Shown: positions 23,998-39,760, counted from the first letter of the stretch. The stretch is DNA of 64,000 nucleotides from Trichaptum fuscoviolaceum (GCA_910574455.1 CAJSYZ010000007.1:1240001-1304000); one strand, 5' to 3'. A program made the numbers and translations. The notes: generated by a model not told the origin, from the sequence alone.

Positions 23998-24590
23998 TTA
24001 CATTGGCACGAAAGGAGCCAGCATAGAGCCAGCTATCGTGAAGAAGGGACTTTCGTTCCCGGAGTCACCAAACACTTAAAAAACATTGACGATACGAAGT
24101 CAGAAGCTGGATATCACGGCAGATGATTAGATCAACTACTCACATACGACTTGGTAATCATCTCTGCCAGGGACTTTGGGGACAGTCACATTAACTTGTC
24201 CGTCAAAGAGCGAGAAATTGGATGCCAGAGGCTCTCCAACTCCACCTGGTCCTTGCACGAATCCATTCGTCGTACGAAGGGACAAAAAACCATTCGAGTT
24301 CGTGATACGCTTTGGCGGATTCTTCGTGTCCCTTGATAGTGATATGATAGTCAGTAATGCACACCTGCGGAAGCAAACTGGTATGACACGCACCAAGTGA
24401 CTTTGACGACTTCACCAGCCCTCCACACTGTGCCTTCCTTAGGATCAGTGATCCTCGGTGCCCAGACGTCTCTCTTCACATTCATTTCCCTCTTCTCGAC
24501 ACTGGGAAGCACGGAACCGACCACCATGATAAGGCTGGCAAGCCCGACGATAAGCACGAGCAGTGCGTTGGCGAATGTCGAGCGAGACAT
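23998..24590 (-). CDS. Second Kre9/Knh1-like secreted or membrane protein
   Basis: Three exons: 24394-24590, 24144-24331 and 23998-24074, phases consistent, 153 residues. The N-terminus has a hydrophobic stretch (ANALLVLIVGLASLIMVVG) that may be a signal peptide or signal anchor, followed by a dibasic KR site. The Kre9-like domain follows: ITDPKEGTVWRAGEVVKVTWDT, then SNFSLFDGQVNVTVPKVPG, DDYQVVLFGDSGNESPFFTI. The LFGDSGN motif is the best-conserved element of the family. It ends shortly after the domain, with no GPI-type tail. It is more canonical than the copy at 2140-2685, and the two share only family-level similarity, so they are not a recent duplication. Confidence 0.85.
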
Positions 24591-25187
24591 TGCGAGAGGT
24601 CTGAATGGGTTAGAGATTAAAGGGATTTCGGGCGCGTTTAGCGGTATCGTTGTCAACAACGATAGGTGAGTATGGTGCGGAGGCAAGGAGGAGAGTTCTG
24701 GGAAGGGGAACTAGATGGATATGGAACCGAAGCTGGTAAACCTTATAGTTAACCGATCACGTGTGGAAGACGCGCTAGCAGTCGCGATAAGCTGCGCATC
24801 TTCGTCACGGTCACGGCAAATATGTCTTTTAAGTACCCATCAACATATTACGGTGCCTACGCAGCCAACTTGCGCTCATATTTACCATTCGTATACACTA
24901 ATTTTCCAATTACATTATATCGCGTTAATTCAACGTGGAACGACCTAATCCGATGGCTTCCAAAGAACGCAACAAAGTTGATTCATTACGCTATCTTTAT
25001 AATATACAGATCATTTTCCGTGATATGCCAGAAAGGACAGTGTCTCAATGTGTATCAAAACAAATTCGGGGATGTGGTACATGCGGTATAAAAGAAATGA
25101 TAAGTGGCAGACCAGGAACACAGATGTAAAGAGGAAAGAATTTTCGTATCGCAAACATGCCTAAGTGACAAAATAGAACCAGTAATA
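24591..25187. other. Intergenic with possible TATA box for the Kre9-like gene
   Basis: About 600 bp. The minus strand reads AACTATAAGG at 24741-24750, some 150 bp upstream of the Kre9-like ATG. The rest is the 3' flank of the vWA gene. No gene seen. Confidence 0.45.
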
Positions 25188-26952
25188 TTATGCACGCATG
25201 CTTCGCCATGCACTCTGCATCGCAATCCGTTTGGCCTAGAAAGACACGATAATTAGACATGATAAAAATAAAGAGCTGGTTTGCGAACCTGATCAAGACT
25301 GATTGAATCTTCACGAACCTCCACCCGCTGTCGGCCGTCCCACCCTGGTGAATCCTCTTCGTCATCATCGTCAGCAAAGCTACTCGCTCCCGCATTACGC
25401 ATCCCCCCGAATGCAGCCTTTCCTCCCGCAAGGGAGAACGGCGACTTTTGCACGGCAGTACCGAATACGCTCGCGTTTGCTGGAGCGCTAAACGTACCGA
25501 AGTCAGATACAACTTTTCGCCCTGGTGACGTGGAGCCTCGAGGCGGCGATGATGGCGCAGCAACCGTTGGTTTCGTTTCCGGAGAACGAGGTGGAAGATG
25601 TGGCGCGTAAGAGGAATATGAAGAATACGAGTAAGAGCTGCCGCTTAGTCTAGCCTGGAGATACTTCTCCGTGAACCGCGAACCTCGGACCTTGCGCAGA
25701 TTCGGCCGGGCATCGGCAAGAGATGCAGCAGTCATGAAGACATTGACGTTGTGCCTAGCCTCGTCGCTGTCCCTGTAGATACTCTCAATGACGACTTTCT
25801 TTGTACTTTCGTTTCGAAGCAACAAGCGCTCGTGGAGTTCTCGCGCGACATCGTCAACGCTCTCGTTTGCTCCAAGAATTCGTGATGCGACAGCTTGTCC
25901 GACTTCACGAATTAAGCGTTCCATATCTAGGTTTTCTAGGACACTCCCAACAATTGCATGAGCCAAGAGGTCCGCTGTGGTGAGAGGAAGCATTAGACCA
26001 GAGGTGATATTGGTTAATGCTGTAAAGAAATCAGTTGCATACTACAGAAATATCAGTGCTCACATAGACGGAGATTCTTAAAAAATAACTCACAGAATAT
26101 CCGCTAAGAGCTGGTTCGCAAGCGACGAAGAACTTAGGGGGGAAAATAATAAGTGAAAATTTATGGAAAATAAGCAATATCAACTGACTAATGTAATTCC
26201 ACGAGAGGCCATTTGACGAGCAATCTGAAGAGGATCGTATCCATCTGGTGAGCCTTCATCAAAGCCTAGAGGTGGTAGAAGTAAGCTAAGCAGTAAAAAC
26301 GCATAAGATGTGCGGCTCAGGGGCCCAAGTGCAAATGCATAAGCATAATTCTAGAATTGGACAGAAAGGTATTCGCCAACTTGGCAAGAGAGTGCCGCAC
26401 AGCTTAGTGCAATGAATCATACGCACCATCACCGTACTCTCCAATACCATGAGGTGGCGCGTCTGCGATCAGCACAACCATTTTGCTAGCATGCTCTCTC
26501 CAGTCCATGGTGAGTGCTTGATACAATCCTGCCGTCACTGCCTCCGGCCCATCTCCACCTCCCGTAGCGTAGAGTGATGAGAGTTCCTGTCGGACTTTTG
26601 AGATGTCAGATGTGAAGCCGAAATTCTTGTACACCCATGTATGATCTTGAGGAGGGTGGTCGCGATATGCCACAAGTCCGACACGCAAATCTTCAGGCTC
26701 TTGAAGTTTTCCTGACTGGAAGATAGAAGCACATATCTCGTCGATGTTCCGGGTTGCGGAAGAGATGTAGCTGCCTTGACTTCCTGTACAATCTTGCACG
26801 AACACTAGATCACTGTGATGCAAAGTGAGTAAGCACATTTCTGAATATGAGACATTCCTGTGGACTCACAGCATCTTGCGCTGCGGGTCGTATGGAGCTT
26901 GTACTTTCTCCTGAGGCTGCTCAGATGCATCGATCGGAGCATCGTAAGACAT
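25188..26952 (-). CDS. von Willebrand factor A-domain protein
   Basis: Six exons: 26870-26952, 26427-26812, 26189-26265, 26094-26132, 25289-26041 and 25188-25235. Product 461 residues. The N-terminal vWA fold opens with LVFVQDCTGSQGS, an intact MIDAS metal site (DxTGSxxS, Asp35-Ser42), followed by RVGLVAYRDHPP, GGGDGPEAVTAGL and MVVLIADAPPHG, all classic vWA strands. After the fold (about residue 210) comes a helical block beginning LTTADLLAHAIVGSVLENLDMERL. A Ser/Pro/Tyr-rich, low-complexity region with an acidic patch follows (DDDDEEDSPGWDG). The C-terminus is QAKRIAMQSAW. Similar proteins, sometimes related to vwkA/alpha-kinase proteins, occur in many Agaricomycetes, but no kinase domain is present here. 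Cytosolic; partner unknown. Confidence 0.9.
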
Positions 26953-27708
26953 TCCACTGTCTTCATCCATGTTTGCCAGTATGCGCTGGAGTCACAAGTG
27001 TCGTCTCCAAATTTCTCTTAAAGACGCGTATTCACGTTCTCAAATTTGTCCTTTCTGTAGATACTGAGCTCGTTAAAGATCCAGTGATTTCTGAATTATA
27101 GAGAGAAGACAATCGATGGTAGTGGTACTGGGTTGAGGTAGCTAGGCCGAGGGCGACACGCTGGGTGTGCACTGCGCGAGTAGTAATTACTTAAGTTATA
27201 CGTCGGAGTTCAGATCTCAGATTGGGAATAATAGAACAAAAGTCAAAAAATCCGTTGTCCAAACAGAAATACTCATTATTGTCTATGCACTATAGATAAC
27301 CTGAATTTAATATGTACTAGATTCTCTCCAAAGGCTATACTGGAGGCTCCCTGCGTTGTGTTACTTTGAAGAAAACTTGAACGCCCGGATTATGACATCA
27401 CCGGAGCTTTCAGCAGTCAGTTTGGCATTAGTATGCTTCCGCAGTACGTCTTGCACAGCGCGACGATAGTAGACAATCGAGAAGCTCAGCCCCAGCAAGG
27501 AAGTGCACAGTTGTTTGCGATGATTGACATGCACTGTCGTGAGGCTAAGTTGAAAGCCCCTATCTAGTCATCCGTTTAGCTATCCAATTAGCTCTAAAAT
27601 AGTAAACATAGGAAGTAAGTGTACTAATGCAGTGTGATGTAGGAGAGAAGACGATGACAGGGTGGTAGCTAGGTAAATAGCAGAAGATAAGATAGCACAA
27701 CAAACGCT
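26953..27708. other. Intergenic, no gene seen
   Basis: About 750 bp, AT-rich, between the vWA promoter and the annotated stop of Miro. A GTGAGT donor immediately before that stop means a further short Miro exon could lie here. No other feature seen. Confidence 0.45.
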
Positions 27709-30320
<2,612 letters not shown>

Positions 30321-30648
30321 TGGCTTTTACTGTCTTGGACGTAAAGGAACAATGCTCGAACTTGAGTAGGTATGAGGACGCGCACGACGTGGTACTAAAC
30401 ATAAATTACACATAAATGGCAGGCAGGACACGCGCATGCAGGTTGACTCGCGTATTATATTACAGTGTCTCTAACATGTTGCCCCCTTTCTTTGACGACG
30501 ACCACCACATACTTCCCTCCTCTTTGACCTTTACTTTGCATATAATGTCGACCCGCGCCTGAGGTAGCAAGGTCCAAGGACCTCTCCTCTTAATAACGGC
30601 GCTTTACGAGCTCTCTATTGATGCTCATTCTCTACGTCTAATTCAAGG
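30321..30648. promoter_or_regulatory. Bidirectional promoter between Miro and Gcn2
   Basis: A 328-bp gap separates the head-to-head start codons of the Miro (30320, minus) and Gcn2 (30649, plus) genes, so both promoters and 5' UTRs must lie here. A TTTGACGACGACC region and pyrimidine tracts at 30480-30600 are the only notable composition features. Confidence 0.5.
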
Positions 30649-33600
30649 ATGGACGCTGGCAAAAACGACAACTCTGATCAGAAGCAACAAGTAGAAGAAC
30701 TAGAGAGCCTGAGGGCTATCTTCTTAGATGACTTCATCGAAACACCACCTCCGAAGGCTTGGAAGGTAGTTTGTTGGAAGATCATCGCTTATGAAAATTC
30801 TAACTGTCTATCAAAAATAGGGCGCTATTAGGCTACCTGAATTCGTCATTCGTATAAAACATCCTAATTCGAATCTGATTTACGTCCATCTCAGTGTCAA
30901 GTGAGCTTGAAACTACTCTTCTCATCAATTCAAGTAAATAACTGTCTATACAGATTTCCAAAGACATACCCTTCTAAAGTTCCACCCATCCTTAGCATCG
31001 TACAGCCTATCGCAGGTTTAGATGCATCACACATCGCAAAGCTAGCCAGTCTTGTAAGTGCTGTGGCACATAAACATGTCGGAACTCTCTCAGTCTACTC
31101 GGTATGTACTATAATTCTGACTCGACAGCATGACTCGGTTTCATTTGCTTTCCTTCCCTCGTGTTCCGTTCTCACGAAACTGACTCATTCTGCAGGTCGT
31201 CTCAGAAGTTATCGAATGGCTGGTGGATAACGTTCAGCCCCCGAAGGAAGAGAGTGGCATATCGTTGGCATTACAGATGCAGAAGCGTGCTGAAGAGGAA
31301 GAACGAGCTTTGAAGGAGCGGGCGGAAATCGAGGCTAGGGAAAGAGACGAGAAAGAAAGGCGGGTGGCTCACGAGCTGCTGTCGCAGCTCCAAGATGATG
31401 CTCGACGTAAAGAAGAACTTCAGCGTCAAGAAACTGAACGTCGCAGGGCGCGTAGACGAGCGCTATCCGATGCTACCGAGAAGCCGAATCTCGAAGTCTC
31501 TACCGCATCCTTTGATCAAGAAGTGGTGATTGGAGACGTCCGCTTTGATACTGTGCGTCTTTTTCACGCACGTCAAGGTATGTGTATTACCATCAACTAT
31601 AAATTAAAGTCTAACTCTGTGCTTCGCGATCAGAATGCCTTGGAACGACATATGCTGTGGAGCCTGTATGCGAGGCAGGGGAATGTCCCGTACCGTTGGA
31701 ACTGCATGTTGTGACATTTACTTCAAAGAGCTACAATGAACAACAAGGCCGCAAGAAACTTCGTCAGGTGGAAAGCGAAATACAGACGTTGATCAAGATC
31801 AAGGACAAGAATCTTCTGCGTGTTTATGCCGTAAATTTGTCGACACCAAAATCGAACGAACCTACACGACTTAGTATTCTTTTGGAGAAGAAGCCATCTT
31901 TGAGCTTAGGGGAACTCTTGAGGGATTGTGAGAGACTACGGGAAGAGCGAGTTTCGGTAAATCCATATATTCATGCTGTCTGTCATTATTATTGAGCATG
32001 CACCTCTAGGACTATATCGGTCAAATTCTGAGAGGCCTGCAAGCTCTACATAATGCCAACTTAGTACATCGATGTTAGTGTTTTACTTACGAGATGCTAG
32101 TCACATCCTCTCATTCTTCTCAAGATGTTAAGCCATTCAGCGTGGGACTTGCCGACTCTAAAAACAATTCCGGCAAAGTCATCAAGCTTATGAAGGCCGC
32201 CTTTTATGCCAAGCTTCACGATATGCATAAATCGGAGCCATTCAGTAGTAGCGTGAAGGCAGACGATCAGGGTGAACCTTTGCCTGACGATTGGTATGAT
32301 CTGGAACTTCGAACAGAATCGCATGGACTAACAATCCTTTCAAGGCTCCTACGCGAGACACTGGACTCTCCTTTGACTTACTCGCGCGCTCGGGATATTC
32401 ATGCAACGGGAATAATCCTGCTTCAGATGCTCTTAGGCCTTGATGTTACAAAAAAGTTCCCTGATCCTGCCACTGCGATGCATGCTTGTAAGTGAATGCA
32501 CCCAATATACAGTCATTATTTGATCTTAACACCTCCATATAGCTTCAATGTCTTCGCCCATGGCGCAACTTGCGAAGGAGCTTTTGAACCCAAAGAAGCG
32601 AGGCGCGGTGAACTTTGTTCCGCTGTTTTCACGATTGAAGGATCTTTCTTTACATCTTCCTCCGAAGTCTCAACCCATTCCGTTTGATGGTATAGTTTAT
32701 GATCCATAAGCACTTTACCGATCTTCATTCAACATTTTTGCAGCATCAAAGACTCCTGTCCCTAGATTCTCTCCTGAATCACCGGAATTAGGATACTTTA
32801 AAATGCCGCCTTCCGTGACACGAAAGGCAAGTCGATGGCGGGAAGATTGGGAAGTATACGAGAAATTGGTGTGTAAACTCAGGCATCAACCAATCTGATG
32901 ATGCTGAATTGAGGTTCGTTATCAGGGAGAAGGCGCGTATGGCTCTGTGATGAAAGCTAGGAATAAAATTGATAATCGGGTCTATGCGGGTTCGTTTCTG
33001 CCTAAGTTTCCTCCTGTTCCGTCTAACATGGTATACATTCATAGTAAAGAAAATCAAGCTGAATACCTCCACTACCTTGAACGACACAAAAATCTTCCGC
33101 GAGATAGACGCTCTTAGTCGATTATCACATCGTAACATCGTGCGGTATTATACGACCTGGATCGAAGAGGTGGAATCATTGTCAGGCAACTCAAGTAGCG
33201 CATCATCTGATTCAGGGTCGGGATCTGGATCTGGAGATGAGACAGAAACAGAAGATCAATCAGCGGATGGAACTGTTCAGTTCACGGATGAAGAACTCGA
33301 ACTCACTAATCCACTAAGCTATGACATTAACGAATTGAACGTTGATTCTGGACGTCATAGCTCTTCATTCCCCAGTATTATGTTTACCGATGGTGACCTC
33401 GCTTCGACGGACGATGAGGGTGATAGTGATGGAAGTTCTCTGGGCTTATCAAACCTAATGGATCGAGTTCCATCGCGCGGCCCCTCTTCAGATGGTACAC
33501 TGACACCTCCCCCTCGGCTATCGCGTGTCATGTATATTCAGATGGTTTGCTACGTTGTCATCTTCAGTCATGATCTTCTTACTGATACAGTATCTTAGGA

Positions 33601-36600
33601 ATATGTTGAACGTCTCACTTTGCAAGAGGTGTGTTTGGTAAGGTGGAAAATGTTACTTTGAACTCAATTTGTCAACTAGAAAATCAATGAAGGTATCAGC
33701 GAAGATGAAGCATGGCGTCTCTTTCAACAGTTGGTGGACGCTTTAGTTCACATGGCTGGTCTGGGTATTGTGGGTTATACAGCTACCGAACTCCAAACAA
33801 ATACTGATGCAATGAAAAGCTCCACCGCGACATAAAGCCGACTAATATCTTCATTGGTTAGTGCCATACTGTTAGACAGAAACAAGAATCTCATATGTTT
33901 TTAAGACTCCAATGGCGACTGTAAAGTCGGAGACTTTGGTCTAGCAACGCAGAGTCTAGCAGCGGTTGACTCGTCCGATATTTCACCTGCGGCGAATCTG
34001 GTGAATCCGGATATGACATTAGATGTGGGAACGAGGCTTTATATAGCACCAGAAGTGTTGGCACGGCGTAGCGGCGTCAGAGACCACAGCAAAGCTGATA
34101 TCTACAGTCTCGGGGTAAGCGTGATTCAATGAAGAGATGGGACAGCTAACAAACTTTCTTCGAAGATTGTCTTCTTTGAGCTGAACCACAAGATGAACAC
34201 GGGGACGGAGCGAGTTGCAGTACTTACGAAGCTGCGTCTTCCAGAGATTGTTTTTCCTGATGATTGGGATTCGAAACGAACACAGCAAAGATTAAGTGAG
34301 TGTTCTCTATCTTGAGCAGATTAAAATCACTGACGGGGATGTAGTTCTTCAGTGGATGTTACAGCATAGTCCCAATGAGCGGCCTTCGGCTCTGCAGCTT
34401 TCTCAGAGCCCTCTTCTACCCCCGAGAATCGAAGATGAATATTTCAAAGAAGCTCTGCAGATGATGAGTAAGTTCATGTCATTTGATTCTTCCAAAGCTG
34501 TACACTCATGGGTGATGAAGCAAAACCCGATTCACCCCATTATCAGGCTGTACTCACAGCACTATTCTCTCAGCCTCCGCGGCCAACTCGAGGATTTCTT
34601 TACGACGAGGATCTGCCAGATGCTTCTTCGCTTCGACGAGGTGTAGTCGAACGCCTTAGTGAATTATTCCGAATGCACGGTGCCCGCGAAGTTGATACGC
34701 CGTTGCTAATGCCCCTTTCCAAGGATGTCTCGGAGGATCAGAAGAGGGTGCTGTTGATGGATAGTCGAGGGGAGGTCGTCACGCTCGCTAGCAATGCTCT
34801 GTTGCCCTTTGCACGATTGGCTGCTCGAACAAAGACGACGCGGATCAAGCGCTACCATATTGGCGACACATACCGTGAAGGTCCCGCTCTCGGCCACCCG
34901 ATCACGCTCCCGGCGGCAGTCTTCGACATCATCACGCCTGATGTCACTCACGGTCCTTTGGTAGCTTCTGCGGAAATCATTCTTATGGTTTATAAGTGCT
35001 TGACCTTGTTCCCGAACTTGAGGAACAACTATGAGATTCTCATCTCGCATTCGAGCAGTAGGTAACCTATACTTTATTTCTTCGCCTATCACTGACGAAA
35101 CGAAAATGAACAGTCTCGGAGTTCATTATGGAGCGCTTTACTAAAGAGCAGCGAAGTTCGGTCACCGATATTCTCACTCAAGCGAAACATTCCATGGAAC
35201 AGAAGCGCCATCTGCTGGGAAAGGCTGGTATCCCAAAAGTGGCTGTCGATGAAATCGAGCTTTTGTACGATGTTTGTGAGTAAATCTGATAACATTGTGC
35301 CTCCCATTAGTAACGAACGTGTGTTGCAGACGAAGAATGGGAAGTCATACCGTTCCGTCTGAAGAAACAGTTCCCCTCTTTATATGACCATTTCCTCCCG
35401 TATCTGCAAGAAATTAAGAGGACTATGGAGCTTGCGGCACTGTGTGGTGTGACAAGCAACATGCTTATTAGACCCCTTATGGTTGGCAGACGACATGACT
35501 TTCATAAAAATGGCATTTGCTTTGAGGTCGTCAAGAGAAATAAGAGATTGGACATCTTGGCCACGGGCGGCAGGTAATGTCTCATCCTTAAAGTCATTTA
35601 GAATTTAAATCTTTATCTCTTTTCAGATATGACCATCTCATTACTAAATTCTACCCGCCTTTGGTCAAAAGGGACCCCTTTTGCGCCTTCGGGGTGGTGA
35701 TAGGGATCGAACGGATCACTTCTTCTATCGCTGCATTCCAGAGTGCGTTTATGCAAAGTCACAGGGACCAGAAGTCTTATGGCTATTGGAGTGCAAGACG
35801 TTGCGATGTTTACGTTGTTTCATTCGCGCCGGGACATATCGCAGAGCGTCTTGAGGTCGTGTCCTTGTTGTGGCAACATGGGATCAGCGCTGACTTGATG
35901 TACGAAACCGCTGTGCAAGAGAAGAACTTTGAAGCTTTGACCGAGCAATGTTCAGAAGAGGGAATCCTGTACGTCTTTTCAAGCATTTAAATGCTGATGT
36001 GCTTACTGACTGTATAAAAGTTTCACTGTGTATCCGAAGCCAAAACCCAACAGACGTGAAATTGCTGAATTCAAAGTTAAGAGCGTGCTTAGAGGTACTG
36101 AATACGAAAGTAAGGCGTCCATTCCTGCGGCTTTTTCTGGCATTCTTAACCGTGGTATTCCCAGTTTCTCGACAAGACCTTGTTCCTTGGCTCCAACAAC
36201 AAATAGCCGAACAGAGGAAGATCGATTTCGCCGCATCAGGGGTAGATAAGGAGCTTGAAACGAGCATAGTCCCATCTACCTCCATTGCGAGCATACACAA
36301 CATCATCTCCGATGTGCAAGTTGTCTTACCAGGTGATGGTGCGATGAAGAAGCAACGCAGACAGACCGTCAAACTCTTCCAAGATCGAGGTGGTTTAGCT
36401 TTCCTCTTTTCCCATACGTGTGCTAATATTCTATCATCTGAAGCTTACGAGACGAAAGTTCGCATCAAGAATGCGATGCAAACCGGGGGAATGCCCATGA
36501 TCGCCGTCGATATGCCACCGGCTGCATTCGATTCGATATCTCGTAATAACCAGTGGCTGACGGATGACGATGCCTGGCGCTGCACTATAGCAGGCTTCTT

Positions 36601-36724
36601 CGCCCAGCAGACTGTTTATGCCAACCAAATTCGTGACATCGTCTTGCGTAAGAAGGAGGAAGGTGCAGAGTTTGTACTGCTATTCTCAGTGAAGGAGGAA
36701 AGGGTGTCATTGCTGAGCTTATGA
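30649..36724 (+). CDS. GCN2: eIF2-alpha kinase Gcn2
   Basis: About 24 exons: 30649-30765, 30821-30900, 30954-31101, 31196-31577, 31634-31956, 32010-32073, 32125-32487, 32543-32689, 32744-32868, 32926-32989, 33045-33544, 33599-33628, 33680-33769, 33820-33856, 33906-34114, 34166-34295, 34345-34467, 34521-35057, 35114-35275, 35330-35573, 35627-35968, 36021-36109, 36165-36389 and 36444-36724. All phases close, giving 1603 residues (yeast 1659). Order: N-terminal RWD domain (Gcn1 contact), charged coiled coil (about 150-210), pseudokinase (about 245-560), true kinase with GEGAYGSV (584-591), VKKIK, HRDIKPTN (813-820) and DFG (833-835) plus an acidic insert, HisRS-like domain (about 990-1400), and C-terminal ribosome/tRNA-binding domain ending KEERVSLLSL. 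It phosphorylates eIF2-alpha upon amino-acid starvation. Intron 23 (54 nt) is in frame, so splicing there rests on family pattern. Confidence 0.94.
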
Positions 36725-38204
36725 AATGTGTGTAACGTCACCAATTATGATTGTCATGTTTTATGTGTACGTAGTTATAATGAGCGTTGTTTAATTAGCA
36801 TTGTACGATATATATCACTGCAGTTCCTTTGCATAACACGTATCTGAAAATCCCTCTCTACTTTTCAATGATGTCATTTCGGTTTAGTTCTGGCACTTCT
36901 GTGTGATCGTCGTATACTGTACAACTTAAATAGAGAGTAGCTAAGCTCGAAAATCACGGTACGAAAGGTATACGCGAGACTCCAAAGGCAGCGTTGATAC
37001 GGTGCTCAATTGCTCAAAGACCAGAAATGAAGTAAATAAGGAGCCCCACAGGTTCAGCGTCGTTGGTGTATGCATGCATCGCATGGTCGAACATATTTGA
37101 GGGCTGCCGCATGTGCTATTCGAAAACCTCTATGGCGATCGTTACCTTCTCTTGTTCATTATTACCAGCGGGTTGGGTAGAAAGAAGTCATAGTAGTATG
37201 CCGCACTCCTCGAAACTCGGTTTTATTCCTCGTCGCCGTGAAACATCAATGAAGATACACTCTTCTTTTTTATCCTACCCATCTTGAGACCGATCCAGAA
37301 AGAAAAACCACCGTTGCACCTGTTATTAGAGGAAACAGAATGTAGCTTTGTCACCGTTTGTGTCCACATCAGCAGCTACTAGTATCAATGATTCACTTGC
37401 CTCCATATTTATTCAAGTTCCCGAAAGCCAATAAACTTACAGGCACTCTAGTATCCTTGCGCAGTTTCCGGTCTGTGTTTTGCAAGTTGACGAGTGTAAT
37501 TCAAGGTTGAGGAAGGCTGAGTCGTTCTGCAAACTTGAATGACTCGGAGGCCCGGGTGGACGGAGGAAGTTCGGAACTTTCCGTGTTTTCTTTTCATCAA
37601 CTTCTTCAAGTTGCCGCTGACTCGAAGGGTCCTACTACCGTCACTGCCAGTGGTTCGAATCTTACAAAAGAACATGTACATCGACGTCTTGGACACTCTC
37701 AATCACATGCTTACACAAGTAACGCAACTGATAGTTTTTCTGACTCAAGGCATCTCGTTCAATGCCAACTTTGGGCACGGCTCCTCCAAGTCGAAATCAA
37801 CACATGCCAGTGCCCCCTTTGCGCTCGGCATTAAACTCGCTCACTTGCACGTCTCCTCTACAGATAGGAGCATCACCTACAACTTAAAGGTGCATTACAT
37901 GCGAATTGGCTCTATTTCTTCAGAACCGTGAGTCACATTAGGATAATCTACGAGACTGACTATCACCGTGCTCAGGTCTCACATGAAGTGGGTAATGCAT
38001 ATTACTCTGTCTTCGGGAAACTAGATTCTACCGAACTGATAGACGCTGTTCAAACTATAGAAGCTCGGGCTGTCAGCAAGTTTGACAGCATGAACTCCTC
38101 TAAGTTGATAAAGGCAGCAAGCAGCTACTGCCCCAACCGTTCCCATCGTCGGTCTATCTTCGTCATCTCGCAAGACTACAAGCACTCTCATCGAGCGCCT
38201 CGTC
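36725..38204. other. Intergenic with open but unrecognised frames
   Basis: About 1.5 kb between Gcn2 and the UBL-like gene. Frames at 37535-37931 and 37928-38239 (plus) are moderately long and could be exons of an unrecognised or decaying gene. No domain, splice pattern or codon regularity supports them. Confidence 0.4.
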
Positions 38205-39682
38205 ATGTCTTTCAGCCCAACTTTTGGTGGCTTTGGTGACTTTGTTACTGCCATCCTTATAATCAGGAATTTGTACAGTGCGCTAAGTGAGACCTCCGGG
38301 TCTCCGCGCGAGTATCAGCGCTTGAAGGACGAGCTCGACGACGTTGCGGATCTCGTACAGAAACTCGCCACTCGTGTCGTTAATCTGGATCCGGAGGACG
38401 CACATTCCATTGAGCGACAGATAAAAAAGTGTTCTGTGACGATGCAACTGCACGAACAGCGCATCCGCAAATACCCAGCGCTTGCGGAAGTCGCCCCTGG
38501 TACGTCTTTGAACAAGCGGCAGCGGATCTGGAGGGCGATTCAGAAGATCAAATGGAACTTGGTCAACTCGAAGGATGTGACCAAGATGCAAAATGATATC
38601 AATAATTTCAGGTTGTCCTTATTATCGCATCAGGTTACTGCCAACTTGTAAGAGCTCTGATATCATCTAGTATAATCTGCGGGACTGAAGGTAGTAATCC
38701 CAGGAAACAGCCTGCATTCAATGGATCAAACTGTGTGAACTTTATAGATGCACTCGGTCAGCCATTTTCTTTATATCTTTCGGATTGCAGCGACTGGAAG
38801 GTAATGCATATCTTCCGCATCGAGGCTTTTGCACTGTCATTTATCCTTTACCTTGGACTTTAGAAGCTGCATTATCAGCTTGTTGGAAAGTTTAGGGACC
38901 GGGCCGGGGAAAACTATGTCACTCGGGGTGCTTATAGTCTCCTCTGGAATGAAGGGGAGAAGATTGTCGACGAAGAACAATGGACTAAAACCGTACAGGA
39001 AGGAATGCTGTTTGAGATGGCAATTGTTCTGCCAAAGCGCAACAGATATGCGACAAGCGACTGTGAGAGCTGTCCACGGTGCAATAGGTTGTGCTACCCG
39101 TCTGTAGCCGAATCAATGGGCTGGATGACGTGGTGAGTACAGTATTATCAATGGTTCAGGAGCTAGTGACAGTATCTAATGGTGCATTACAGCACGTATT
39201 GCAATGGGCGTTTCCAGTCTACAATAGCATCGAAGTCAATGGAGCGCATTTGGGGACCAACCGAGCACATCCACTATCACGGTTCAGAAGAGCCACCTTT
39301 GCCAATAGAGAGGTCAAGTTATAGCCGCTCTCGCTTAATCAAAGACACAAGTGATACCATTTCAGAAGAACACCAGGAGCTGACCTATATGACAACATTC
39401 TTACTTACTGAAGGCTTCCAACTATCCTATGGAAACCCTACCTACATCGGAAAGGTAAGTGCAACAAGATATGTACATGAGTAAAGCTTGCATATTAATT
39501 TGTTCTTGGATTTTTAGAGTGGGGTTGATGTCTATGTAAAGCAGTACTTTAAAGATGATAGCCCCGACAGTCTTGTTCGTGAGATAAACATACAACCAGG
39601 ATTGTATTTCGATGAAGGTATGTGCAACAAAATACATAAGTGAAGCTTGTATATTGATTTACCTATAGATTTTTCAGAGTAG
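38205..39682 (+). CDS. UBL-like domain protein with N-terminal helical region and zinc ribbon
   Basis: Six exons: 38205-38647, about 38704-38800 (acceptor at 38694 also possible), 38864-39132, 39193-39454, 39518-39617 and 39669-39682, roughly 394 residues. The N-terminal 148 residues (MSFSPTFGGFGDFVTAILIIRN... then a long helix-rich stretch) resemble the helical N-terminal domains that precede STAND or UBL modules in fungi. Residues about 160-250 hold a ubiquitin-like segment: FIDALGQPFSLYLSDCSDW, then KLHYQLVGKFR and EGMLFEMAIVLPK. A CxxC...CxxC zinc ribbon follows (CESCPRCN, CTYCNGRF). This architecture recurs in Agaricomycetes; function unknown. The gene ends within a degenerate second copy of its exon 5. 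Confidence 0.75.
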
Positions 39683-39760
39683 AATTGATATTAATGTATG
39701 ATAATTCTCTTTAAGAACAATATCCCTGATAGTTTGTCTGATAACTATACACCTGAAATG
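39455..39760 (+). repeat. Tandem duplication of an intron-exon unit, second copy decayed
   Basis: The 140-bp block 39455-39596 (intron 4 plus most of exon 5 of the UBL-like gene) is repeated at 39618-39760 with many substitutions. Shared landmarks are GTGCAACAA, AAGCTTG(C/T)ATATT, TTTTT(A/C)AGAGT and GATAGYYCYGA(C/T)AGT. The second copy carries stop codons and supplies the present terminator TAG at 39680-39682. Confidence 0.7.
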
